NCBI GenBank assembly: GCA_029880325.1
Contig: JAOUOP010000007.1
Span: 114,712-178,711, forward strand
Direction of reading: 5' to 3'
Length of the DNA stretch: 64,000 nucleotides
Source: Myxococcales bacterium
GTDB taxonomy: Bacteria; Myxococcota_A; Polyangia; Polyangiales; JAFGIB01
Under the pieces are notes generated by a model, which saw only the letters and a program-made list of their open reading frames with translations, searched no databases and was not told where the DNA came from. A program made the position numbers and the translations under genes. Shown here piece after piece: positions 6,187 to 14,191 of the stretch (position 1 is the stretch's first letter; the number at the start of each line of letters is the position of its first letter).

Positions 6187-8846
6187 AGCACCGTCTTCTC
6201 CATGCTCGCGGTCGCGCCGCTCGAGGTACTGCCGCCCACCACGTAAATGAAAGCGCTCTCCACGGCGCCTCCGGCGAGATAACGGGGAGTCAATAGGCGC
6301 ACGCCCTCGTTATTCCAGTTGATCAGCTCGGGAACGCTGCCCGGGTCGATCTCGGCCTTGACGTTGCCATCGCTGGGCGCCGACTGCGCGCCCCCGAAGG
6401 CGAAAAGCGAACCGCCACCGGCAACACCGGCGTAGCCCGCGCGCGGCGGCGTCATCGAGACCGTCTCACTCCAGCTCAAATCGCCGCCGGCGACGACTTC
6501 GGCCACGTCGACATTGGACGAGCCGGCACCACCAGCGGCGTAGACGTAGGTCACGCCCGCAGGCACCTGCACCGCTTCGACGTGGGTGACTGCGTAGGCG
6601 CTGAGTTCGGAGCGCGCCGCCGACAGTGCGCCGCCGCCACCGACCCACGACGAAGCAGCCTGATGGCTGGAGTCGGCCGCCACCGTGACGCCCAGTCGCT
6701 CCCAGCTGGCCAGCGCGCCCGAGCCGTCGCGACCACCGATGGCGTAGAGATGCCAGAGGGAGGCGTCGACCGGATCGCGTGCCGCCGTCAATCCGGGAGC
6801 CTCGCGGGCTTCGGAGAGCTCGCCCAGCGCCATCCAGACGCCCGTGGCGCCCAGGGGCAGAGGAGAGCCGCCCTCGAGGGAGCCGGACGTGCGGGTGTCT
6901 TCGTAGGAGGTGATGTCGCCCCCTTGCACCTCGGCCAGCAGCTCGATTTCCCCCACGGCCTGCTCGCCGCTTTCGCTGCGGTAGATGCGGTAGCCCTTGG
7001 CGCCCGGCACCGCTTCCCAGATCAGGGTCGGCACCAGTGCCCCCTCGATGCGATCGGAAAGCGTAATCGCCAGGGGATCGCCCGCCAGGGTTTCACCGCC
7101 CGGATTGGACGGATCGTCGTCGGCCATGACGGCGCTGATGCGATAGTACCAAACGCCGCTGCCGATGCCCTCGCCTTGTTCGGCGCGCCGGGCGGCCACG
7201 TCGGTGATCGCCGGCGCCGCCAGCGGATCGAGCACCTGGGCCCGCAGGACCGAGCGCGTGGGCTGCGAGCCGTCATTGCCGCCGACGAGGTAGAGGTAGC
7301 GGCCGATGCGGGCGACGGCTGCCAGCGTGCGCGGCCCCGGCAGCGACACCGGCTGCTCGAACCACGTGCCGGGTTCACCGAAGATGTCGATGGGCGTGCT
7401 CTCGACCGAGGCCGTGGCCCCCGAAGGGCTGCCATCGTCGCCGCCGATGGCGTAGAGGAAGCGCGCGGCGCGCGTGACGCGGGCGGCTGCCACCGCCGGG
7501 GCGCGCCGCGCGCGGGTCATCTCGGGCCCCGAGGAGAACTCGTTGAGGTTCAATGAGGGGTTGGCGATGCCGATGGCCGAGTACTCGAAGTAGCTACCGT
7601 CGGCGTTGTGCACGGTGACCACGCAGACGGTGCCCTGGTCGAGGGAGCTGACGTCGAGCGTGAAGTCGAAACTGCTGGCACTACCGCCATCGATAAGTTG
7701 CCCATCGAGGGTCAGCTCGCCACCGCCGGGAGAGCGGCACAGGGCGGCGACTGCGCTCGGAGCGAGGTTTTCGCCATCGACGGTCATGGTCTTGATGCCG
7801 TCGTTGCGCAGGTAGTTGGGGGTGACGCTGTCGACCACAGGCGGGGCGTTGGCGGTCACCTGGAATGCGGCTTCCAGGATGCCCACCTTGCCGTCGGGGT
7901 TGACCACGATGAGGTCGTAGCTGCCGACCGGCAGTCCCGAGGGCACCACACCCGTGAGCCTATCGCCGCTGACAAAGGCCACCGAGCTGAGCGTGCTAGC
8001 AACGGTGCCAGGGCCGGGATCGACTGGATTGAGGTAGGCCCGGGGCACCTGCGCAAAGCCGCTGCCGCTGATGGTCACCGGTGTCGGGGCGTCGCTGAAG
8101 CCAAAGCGCGGGTCGATCTCCGCCAGGAGGCTCGGCTCCACCGTATCGGTCACGCGCACGCCTTCGACGAGGGTGGCCTGGCAGCCGTTTGCGCTCGTGA
8201 CTCGCAGTGAACAGGTGCCGGGAGCCGCGCCCGCCGGTACGATCGCCTGCAGACGATTGTTGCGGTCGGGGTCGGCGGTGAAGTCCAGGTTGACCTCGGC
8301 CCCGCCCTCGCATTCGACCAAATCCACGGCCTCGACGATGCCCAGATTCACGCCGTAGACCGTGATCTGCGTGGCGATGCCGTCGTAGACCACGCCGGGG
8401 TCGGCCCAGAAGACCAGTAGGCCGTCGGCCAATACCGTCAGCCGAATCGGGCCTCCCTCGGCGCGGGTTCCGTCGGGGTTTGTCACCGTCACGTCGTACT
8501 CGCCCGAGGTCAGGCCCAGGCTGGCGCGCGTGGTGAAGTGCAACTCGGTCTGCGAGACCCATTCCACGTCTTCATCGGCGATGCAGATGGGCTCGGCGTC
8601 CGATACCGTCTCACCGTCGGCGCCGCTGACGCGGGTCAAGCAGACCTCGGGCATCTGAATGCGCGCGTCCTTGGTGGCTCCGTCGACCACCATGGGGCTA
8701 AGCTTCGTGCCATGGATCACAAAGGACTGCAGCTCGTCGCCGCAATAGGTCAGCTCATCCTCCTCGACGGTAGGCTCCTTTGGCCCCTTGAGACGATGGC
8801 TGCAGGCGACTGCACAAACCTGCAGCACCAACGCAGAGATGAGCAT
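6183..8846 (-). CDS. Large IPT/TIG- and Kelch-repeat lipoprotein
   Basis: About 887 residues. The chosen ATG (8846) gives a lipoprotein signal peptide ending LQVCAVAC, with the lipobox Cys at residue 15; an ATG at 8912 would add an Arg-rich extension and is also possible. The N-terminal half has repeated IPT/TIG-type Ig domains (VDLVECEGG.., PVTISGSGF, MTVDGENLAPS). The C-terminal half has Kelch-like units (LYAIGGDDGS, LYLVGGNDGS, LYAIGGRDGSG, AAGGAGSS, YVVGGSTSSG) interrupted by a fibronectin-III-like segment (YYRISAV...YRIYRS). The protein should be anchored at the cell surface or periplasm and bind partners through the propeller. The 4-bp overlap with the barrel gene downstream suggests a joint function at the envelope. 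Confidence 0.85.
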   Translation of the reverse strand: MLISALVLQVCAVACSHRLKGPKEPTVEEDELTYCGDELQSFVIHGTKLSPMVVDGATKDARIQMPEVCLTRVSGADGETVSDAEPICIADEDVEWVSQTELHFTTRASLGLTSGEYDVTVTNPDGTRAEGGPIRLTVLADGLLVFWADPGVVYDGIATQITVYGVNLGIVEAVDLVECEGGAEVNLDFTADPDRNNRLQAIVPAGAAPGTCSLRVTSANGCQATLVEGVRVTDTVEPSLLAEIDPRFGFSDAPTPVTISGSGFAQVPRAYLNPVDPGPGTVASTLSSVAFVSGDRLTGVVPSGLPVGSYDLIVVNPDGKVGILEAAFQVTANAPPVVDSVTPNYLRNDGIKTMTVDGENLAPSAVAALCRSPGGGELTLDGQLIDGGSASSFDFTLDVSSLDQGTVCVVTVHNADGSYFEYSAIGIANPSLNLNEFSSGPEMTRARRAPAVAAARVTRAARFLYAIGGDDGSPSGATASVESTPIDIFGEPGTWFEQPVSLPGPRTLAAVARIGRYLYLVGGNDGSQPTRSVLRAQVLDPLAAPAITDVAARRAEQGEGIGSGVWYYRISAVMADDDPSNPGGETLAGDPLAITLSDRIEGALVPTLIWEAVPGAKGYRIYRSESGEQAVGEIELLAEVQGGDITSYEDTRTSGSLEGGSPLPLGATGVWMALGELSEAREAPGLTAARDPVDASLWHLYAIGGRDGSGALASWERLGVTVAADSSHQAASSWVGGGGALSAARSELSAYAVTHVEAVQVPAGVTYVYAAGGAGSSNVDVAEVVAGGDLSWSETVSMTPPRAGYAGVAGGGSLFAFGGAQSAPSDGNVKAEIDPGSVPELINWNNEGVRLLTPRYLAGGAVESAFIYVVGGSTSSGATASMEKTVL

Positions 8847-9069
8847 GGCCCTGCCCCGACCAGGCCGAATTGGGCTAAAGCCGCAGCGGGCTCTGTGGGC
8901 AGGTTCTGACATGCCCTGACGCAGTACGCCGTCCACGGCGGACGCACTCGCGGGCGAAGGGGGAGCTTCGACGTGAGATGGCATTGCTGTATGGAAGCGG
9001 TGGGCGGGCCATCGGTTGAAAGACAATGTCCCTTTTCTGCCGATCGGGGGCGCTGCGCTGCGCTGTGCT

Positions 9070-9717
9070 TCAGGGCAGCGCCGACCAGGCGATGCCGGCC
9101 GCCAGCGGCAGCCGCAGGCGAAAGCCGCCGGCCAGGGCAAACGCTGTTTCGCCGCCGACCCGCCTGAGGCCTCCACCGAGGAAAAAGCCCACCCCACCGC
9201 GACCGAAGGAGACGCCCCGATGCTGGGGTCTGTAGCCGGTTCCCATGCGCGGGCCGTCGCGGCGAAAGCTCCACTCCACCACGGCACCGGCGTCGAGACC
9301 AAAGCCCAGGGCGTCGCGCCCCGGCCCCGTGCTCCACAGGGGACCGGCGCCCAGATACGGCCCGAGGCGCGCTTGCCCGACGCCCCCGGCGATCCACGGG
9401 TAGCCCTCGAGCTGGAGCTGCAGGGCGTGCAGGTAGGCGCTGCGCCAATAGGGCAGATCGGCCACGTAGCCGACGCCCAGGTCGAAGCGCCGCATGGAGC
9501 GCGCGTCGAAGGGGGCGAGCGGCCGCAGCGAGACCTCGAAGCGGCCACTGGGCACCGGACCGGCCTGCTTCAGCTCGTCGTCGACTACGCCGACGCGCTG
9601 GTCGAGGCCGCCGACGCCCAGGTGCATCACCACGGGCGGCGAAGCATAGGGCACGCAGCCCGGGCCGAGCACCGACACCAACCACAGCCCGAGCGACAAC
9701 ACCCCCGTGCGCACCAT
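9070..9717 (-). CDS. Predicted lipoprotein, possible outer-membrane barrel
   Basis: 215 residues with a lipoprotein signal peptide (hydrophobic LSLGLWLVSVLGPGC, lipobox Cys at residue 21). The mature part is rich in Gly and aromatic residues arranged in alternating strands (FEVSLRPLAPF, FDLGVGYVADLPYW, LQLQLEGYPWIAGGVGQARLGPYLGAGPL split by short turns, AFALAGGFRLRLPL), which reads like a small beta-barrel. No family recognised. It ends 223 bp upstream of the start of the IPT/Kelch lipoprotein, same strand, so the two may form an envelope gene set. Confidence 0.75.
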   Translation of the reverse strand: MVRTGVLSLGLWLVSVLGPGCVPYASPPVVMHLGVGGLDQRVGVVDDELKQAGPVPSGRFEVSLRPLAPFDARSMRRFDLGVGYVADLPYWRSAYLHALQLQLEGYPWIAGGVGQARLGPYLGAGPLWSTGPGRDALGFGLDAGAVVEWSFRRDGPRMGTGYRPQHRGVSFGRGGVGFFLGGGLRRVGGETAFALAGGFRLRLPLAAGIAWSALP

Positions 9718-9810
9718 GGCGAGCAGTATGCGCGATTTCCCGCTGAATTGGCGCCCCCCTGGGCGGCTTCGAATTGACAGCGCGGGCGCGGTGCCCGATC
9801 ACCGCAGCCG

Positions 9811-12800
9811 ATGCGGCTCGCTCCTTATCTGGCGTTCTTCCTTTCCGGCGCCTCGAGCCTGATCTTCCAGATGATCTGGAGCCGCATGCTCCACCACGTC
9901 TTCGGCTCGTCGTCGGTGGCGATCTCGTCGGTGGTGTCGATCTTCATGGGCGGGCTGGGGCTGGGGGCCTTTCTCTTCGGCCGCTACGCCGACCGCATCC
10001 GCAAGCCGCTGCAGCTCTACGCCTGGGCCGAGCTGGGCGTGGCCGTCTTCGCCCTGGCCGTGCCCTGGCTGGTGCGTCCCGACGGTTGGCTGGCGTGGGT
10101 CAACGCAGCCCTGCGCCACCAGCTGGGCGCCGAGTCGGGCGCCTTCATGGTGGCGCGCTTTCTGTGCATCGTGCCGGTGCTGATCGTGCCGACCACGCTG
10201 ATGGGCTCGACGCTGCCGCTGCTGTCGCGCCACTTCGTTTCGAGTAGTGAACGGGCCGACAGCGCCAGCGCCCGCGTGGGCACGCTCTACGCGGTCAACA
10301 CCGCCGGCGCCGTCATCGGCGTGCTGCTGGCCGGCTTCGTGCTGATGCCGAACTTCGGCGTGCGCGCGGCCAACTTCACGGCCGTGGGCATGAATCTCTC
10401 GCTGGCGGCGTTGATCTTCGCCCTTTCCCGCTACCTGCCGGCCGCCGCCGGCGCCGCCGCCACCCGGAGGCCCGCAAACGACGCGAGCGAGGCGCCGGTC
10501 GAGCTTCCGGCCCAGGCGCCCTACCCGCGTTCCATCCGCCTGGTGGCCGCCCTGTGCTTCGCGGTCTCGGGGCTGTGTTCGCTGGCCTACGAAGTGGTCT
10601 GGTCGCGCGCCCTGATCAATACCATCGGCGCTTCGGTCTACGCCTTCGCACTGATCCTGATGACCTTTCTGGTCGGCATTGCGGGCGGCAGCGCCATCGC
10701 CTCGCACCTGGCAACGCGTGCGCGCGGCCAGCTCGGCGGCCTCGCCCTGGTCGCCGCCCTGACCACGCCCGTGGCCCTGTTGCCCCTGGCCATCCGCCAT
10801 GGGCTCGTCGCCTACGCCGCCAGCAGCGGGCTCGCGCTCGCGGCCATCGGGCTGTCGCTGCGCACCGGACGCAAACGCGTGCAGCAGCTGGCCCTGCTCG
10901 ATGCCGATGCCACCCAGAACTCCGGCGCGGGCCATGGCGGTGCGCCGCTCCTGCTTGCGCTGCCCGCGACCACGGCCCTGGTCGTCGCCGTCTACGACCA
11001 GAGCCGCCTGGGTTGGATCCTGCTGGCCGTGGTGCTGAGCGTGACGGCGCTGTTGCTGGTGCTGACGCTGCTGCGCGGTCGCGACCTGCTGCTGCTCGCC
11101 GCCTGCCAGCTCTACATCGCCGCCGCCACCTTCGTCAGCGACCTCTTCGCCGACGAGATCTCGCTGACCTTCGCCTCCATGGTGGTACCGCTCTACGAAG
11201 CCCTGGGCGAGCACGTCGACCGCGTGATGGCGCTGATGTTCGTGACCTCGGGCCTGTGCGTGCTGCCCTCGGCCCTGGGCATGGGTGCCATCTTTCCGCT
11301 GACCCTGCGCGTCTTCAGCGCTGGCGGCGAGCGCATTGGGCGCGAGGTCAGCCTGGTCTACTCGGGCAACACCGTGGGCTCCATCGTCGGCGCCTGGCTG
11401 CCGGGCTTCGTGCTGATGCCGGCCTTGGGCATGCAGGCCACGCTGCACGCGGCCATGGCGCTCAACCTGTTGATGGCCCTGGCGTTGGTGCTGGTCGCTG
11501 CGGGCGCCGCCGCTGGGGCCTCGGCCGAGCGCCGCGCCGCTTTCTTGCTGGCGCCCGCGGTGCCGGCCTTGATCGCGCTCTTGTACGTCCTGACCGCCGC
11601 CGGCTCGCCGCTGACCTGGAACCTCACGCGCATGACGCTGGGCGTCTTTCGTATTTCCCTGGCCCGCGACGTGCTCGACGCCGAGGCCTGGGGGGAACCC
11701 GACCTCGTCTACTACCACGATGGCCTCTCCACCACCGTCAGCGTCGAACGCTGGGGCCGGCATTACTCGCTGAAGAACAACGGCAAAGTCGAAGCCAGCA
11801 ACGGCGACGACATGCCCACCCAGATCATGGTCTCGGCGCTGCCCCTGATGCTGCACCCGGCCGGACCCCGCGATCTGCAGGTGGCCATCGTGGGTTTGGG
11901 TTCGGGCGTCACCGTGGGCGCAGCCCTGCAATTTCCGCTCGGGCATGCCGACGTGATGGAGCTGGAGCGCTCGGTGGTCGACGCCTCGCGCTTCTTCGCC
12001 GACGTCAACCACCTTCAGTACACGCTGCCCGACTACCCCTACATCGAAGAGCCGCGCCTGACGCTACACAACGACGATGGCCGCAACTTTCTGGCCGCCA
12101 GCGATCAGAGCTACGACGTCATCATCAGCGAGCCCAGCAACCCCTGGATCACGGGCGTCTCCGATCTCTTCACGGTCGATCACTTTCGGGTGGCCAAAAC
12201 GCGCCTGGCCAAAGATGGCATCTACTGCCAGTGGGTCCAGCTCTACGAGATGAGCCCGCGCAACGTGAAGATTATCTATCGGACTTTTGCCTCCCAGTTC
12301 AAACACGTGGTGGTCTTCTCGGCCGAGGATCTCTCGAGCGACACCATCCTGATGGGCTCGGACTCGCCGCTGCCACTGGATCTGGGCCGCCTGCGCCGGG
12401 CCTTCGCCGAGCCGGGCGTCATCGCCGAACTCGAACGCGCCTACATCCACTCGCCCTACGATGTGCTGGCGCGGGTGCTGCTCTCCGACCGCGACGAGGT
12501 GATGCGCTTCACCCAAATCGAGTACCGCAAGGACAAGAAAACCGGTCGCGTCAAAGCCATCCCCGAGGCCACCAACGCCGAAGCCTGCCAGCCACCGGGC
12601 TGCCGCCGCGAGCCGCTGCCCCTCAACACCGACGACAACGCGCTCATCGAGTTCGCCGCCCCGCGGGACTTGATCGGCTTCGAGCGCTATCGCGGCTACC
12701 TGCGCACGGTCTACCACCACGAGTGGCCCTACGGTCGCCTGCAGGACAAGCTCATCGGCCCCAACTGGCAGCCCGAAGACGTCGCCGAGCAAGCCATCGC

Positions 12801-13506
12801 GCTGCTTGCCCACGGTCGCACGCGCGAGGCCGGTGCGCTCGTGGCCATGCTGCCGGCTGCGCCAACCGGTGGCTTACGGGCGAAGGCAGAAACCAAGCCC
12901 GGCGCGGCTTCGGCATCTCCCATCGAGCAGGCCCACGCCATCTGGGGCGTACTGGGCGACAAGCCCAACACGCCTAAGGTCAGCTTTCCGGCGCCCAAAC
13001 CCGAGCAGCTCGACCCCGAGCTCGACGCCGGCACCAAACGCCAGCTCAGCCGCGGCCACGCCGAAGCCCTCGATTGGCTGCGCCGCGGCGAGCCCAAGCG
13101 CGCCGTCACTGCCTTGAGCGCCCTACCCAGCGCCCTGTTGCAACACGCGGGCGCGCCCATGGGCTACCTGCGGGGCTACCTGCACTACCGGGCCGGCCAG
13201 TACGACGAGGCCATCGACACCCTGGAAGCCACCCTGCAAGCCGACCCCGCCTTCACCCTGGAGCATCCAGCCCTCTACTTCTTCCTGGCGCGCGCCCACG
13301 ACGCCTTGATGCACTTCGACAAGGCCGTACGCAATGCCCAGGTCTACATCGAAGCCGCGCCACTCTGGGCGGGAGGTGCTGACGACGAAGCGCTACCAGA
13401 GCCGCCGGCAAACAACGCGCCCATTAGCGATGAAGCGGGTGAGACGCTCAAGGAGTTTCACGCCGACCGCGGTGGGGCCCTGGCGGAAAGCTCCGGGGGG
13501 CCATAG
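9811..13506 (+). CDS. Multi-pass membrane protein fused to spermidine-synthase-like methyltransferase fold and C-terminal TPRs
   Basis: 1231 residues. Two groups of hydrophobic helices (about 1-215 and 240-610) resemble a split MFS-like membrane region; both contain the same opening motif (SGASSLIFQMIWSRML and SGLCSLAYEVVWSRAL), showing an internal duplication. Residues about 630-880 are a spermidine-synthase (SpeE) fold: VGLGSGVT near 693 for the nucleotide, an acidic MELE about 20 residues later, NDDGRNFL and EPSNPWITGV. The C-terminal part (about 1080-1200) has TPR-like helices. Known relatives are annotated as fused MFS/spermidine synthase; their substrate is unknown, so polyamine synthesis is not proven. 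A TTGACA at 9774 is the best promoter hint, without a good -10. Confidence 0.9.
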   Translation: MRLAPYLAFFLSGASSLIFQMIWSRMLHHVFGSSSVAISSVVSIFMGGLGLGAFLFGRYADRIRKPLQLYAWAELGVAVFALAVPWLVRPDGWLAWVNAALRHQLGAESGAFMVARFLCIVPVLIVPTTLMGSTLPLLSRHFVSSSERADSASARVGTLYAVNTAGAVIGVLLAGFVLMPNFGVRAANFTAVGMNLSLAALIFALSRYLPAAAGAAATRRPANDASEAPVELPAQAPYPRSIRLVAALCFAVSGLCSLAYEVVWSRALINTIGASVYAFALILMTFLVGIAGGSAIASHLATRARGQLGGLALVAALTTPVALLPLAIRHGLVAYAASSGLALAAIGLSLRTGRKRVQQLALLDADATQNSGAGHGGAPLLLALPATTALVVAVYDQSRLGWILLAVVLSVTALLLVLTLLRGRDLLLLAACQLYIAAATFVSDLFADEISLTFASMVVPLYEALGEHVDRVMALMFVTSGLCVLPSALGMGAIFPLTLRVFSAGGERIGREVSLVYSGNTVGSIVGAWLPGFVLMPALGMQATLHAAMALNLLMALALVLVAAGAAAGASAERRAAFLLAPAVPALIALLYVLTAAGSPLTWNLTRMTLGVFRISLARDVLDAEAWGEPDLVYYHDGLSTTVSVERWGRHYSLKNNGKVEASNGDDMPTQIMVSALPLMLHPAGPRDLQVAIVGLGSGVTVGAALQFPLGHADVMELERSVVDASRFFADVNHLQYTLPDYPYIEEPRLTLHNDDGRNFLAASDQSYDVIISEPSNPWITGVSDLFTVDHFRVAKTRLAKDGIYCQWVQLYEMSPRNVKIIYRTFASQFKHVVVFSAEDLSSDTILMGSDSPLPLDLGRLRRAFAEPGVIAELERAYIHSPYDVLARVLLSDRDEVMRFTQIEYRKDKKTGRVKAIPEATNAEACQPPGCRREPLPLNTDDNALIEFAAPRDLIGFERYRGYLRTVYHHEWPYGRLQDKLIGPNWQPEDVAEQAIALLAHGRTREAGALVAMLPAAPTGGLRAKAETKPGAASASPIEQAHAIWGVLGDKPNTPKVSFPAPKPEQLDPELDAGTKRQLSRGHAEALDWLRRGEPKRAVTALSALPSALLQHAGAPMGYLRGYLHYRAGQYDEAIDTLEATLQADPAFTLEHPALYFFLARAHDALMHFDKAVRNAQVYIEAAPLWAGGADDEALPEPPANNAPISDEAGETLKEFHADRGGALAESSGGP

Positions 13507-13659
13507 AGCGGCGGGCTTGTTTTGCGGGTGCGGGAGGCACCAGGCTCGGTTCGGGCAGAGTGCGAAGCCTTCGCCAGCCGCCTGGCCCACAGCAGGCAAA
13601 AGGGCGTCAGACCTCTTTCTGTCGTGATCCCCAACGTTCTGCCGCGAAAGTCCGCAAGG

Positions 13660-13836
13660 CTACGGGGGTGCCGAGCGCGCTGGGGGCCCGGTGGATTTGA
13701 GGATATCGGAGACGATATGGGCAGGAAAGAGGAGTGTTTCGTCGGGGGCCGGGAGTGTCTCGAGGTAGGGCTGTGCAGCGCGTAGGACCGCATCGAGCCC
13801 GTGCGCACATCGGCTCGCCCCGAGCGTCATTTTCAC
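13660..13836 (-). CDS. Possible small ORF (58 aa), unsupported
   Basis: Starts GTG at 13836 or ATG at 13830 and ends TAG. The central part, DAVLRAAQPYLETLPAPDE and LLFPAHIVSDILKS, has a plausible helix pattern, but there is no clear ribosome binding site, no neighbour on the same strand closer than the histidine kinase operon, and no recognised family. It may be the tail of a degraded gene. Confidence 0.2.
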   Translation of the reverse strand: MKMTLGASRCAHGLDAVLRAAQPYLETLPAPDETLLFPAHIVSDILKSTGPPARSAPP

Positions 13837-13994
13837 GACTCGTTCATCACGGCTCGAAGGGCGATCGCCCGGGTCATTGCTACGTGGCTACCGCGGTGTC
13901 CGTGCTGCCACCGCGACAACGGCGCCCCTTCAGCCCCAAGGCCCAGACAGCGACCTCCGCCGTAGGTTGCTGCATGGACGCCTTCCTGAGTCCC

Positions 13995-14155
13995 CTGATT
14001 TCAAGCACTTGCGCTGCCAGGCGCCGACACAGTGGTGCTCGAGCGGCGATCGATGTGGTGTCTTCCGCGGCGACCAAGAGCACGGCTACGACAATCTCGG
14101 CCCGCGCGCCTGTGTGGCCTACAGCGTGATCGCCTTCGCCCCCACCGCCGGTTGA
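13995..14155 (+). pseudogene. Possible 3' fragment of a decayed gene
   Basis: The frame reads about 50 residues with paired cysteines and an aromatic-rich ending (QWCSSGDRCGVF, GYDNLGPRACVAY) and a stop at 14153-14155. Upstream in the same frame the sequence becomes Arg/Gln-rich and unconvincing, as expected after a deletion or frameshift. Low confidence; a protein-level search of both frames would decide. Confidence 0.25.
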
Positions 14156-14191
14156 CCTCGCGCGTCGAGCGAAGCGACCCGCGCCATCGTT

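Larger units (their letters stand above)
13507..14191. other. Gene-poor stretch with possible gene remnants
   Basis: 685 bases between the fusion gene and the signalling operon. No intact gene is convincing. On the minus strand 13660-13836 holds a GTG/ATG-started frame of about 58 codons that reads protein-like (VLRAAQPYLETLPAP, LLFPAHIVSDILKS). On the plus strand, about 13995-14155 reads FKHLRCQAPTQWCSS...GYDNLGPRACVAYSVIAF before a stop, which looks like the C-terminus of a lost gene. Both could be decayed fragments or chance. Confidence 0.35.

Noticed and set aside
8847..9548. N-terminal extension of the IPT/Kelch lipoprotein to 9548
   Set aside because: The extra sequence is Arg/Pro/Ser-rich, overlaps the lipoprotein gene at 9070-9717, and hides a clean lipoprotein signal at 8846 or 8912.
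9774..9810. Strong promoter before the spermidine-synthase fusion
   Set aside because: TTGACA is present but no reasonable -10 box lies 16-18 bp downstream before the ATG.
9799..12012. 737-codon minus frame and long plus-frame (10554-12977) over the spermidine-synthase fusion
   Set aside because: Arg/Gly/Gln/His-rich shadow frames caused by GC-rich codons; the 9811 frame carries the real motifs.
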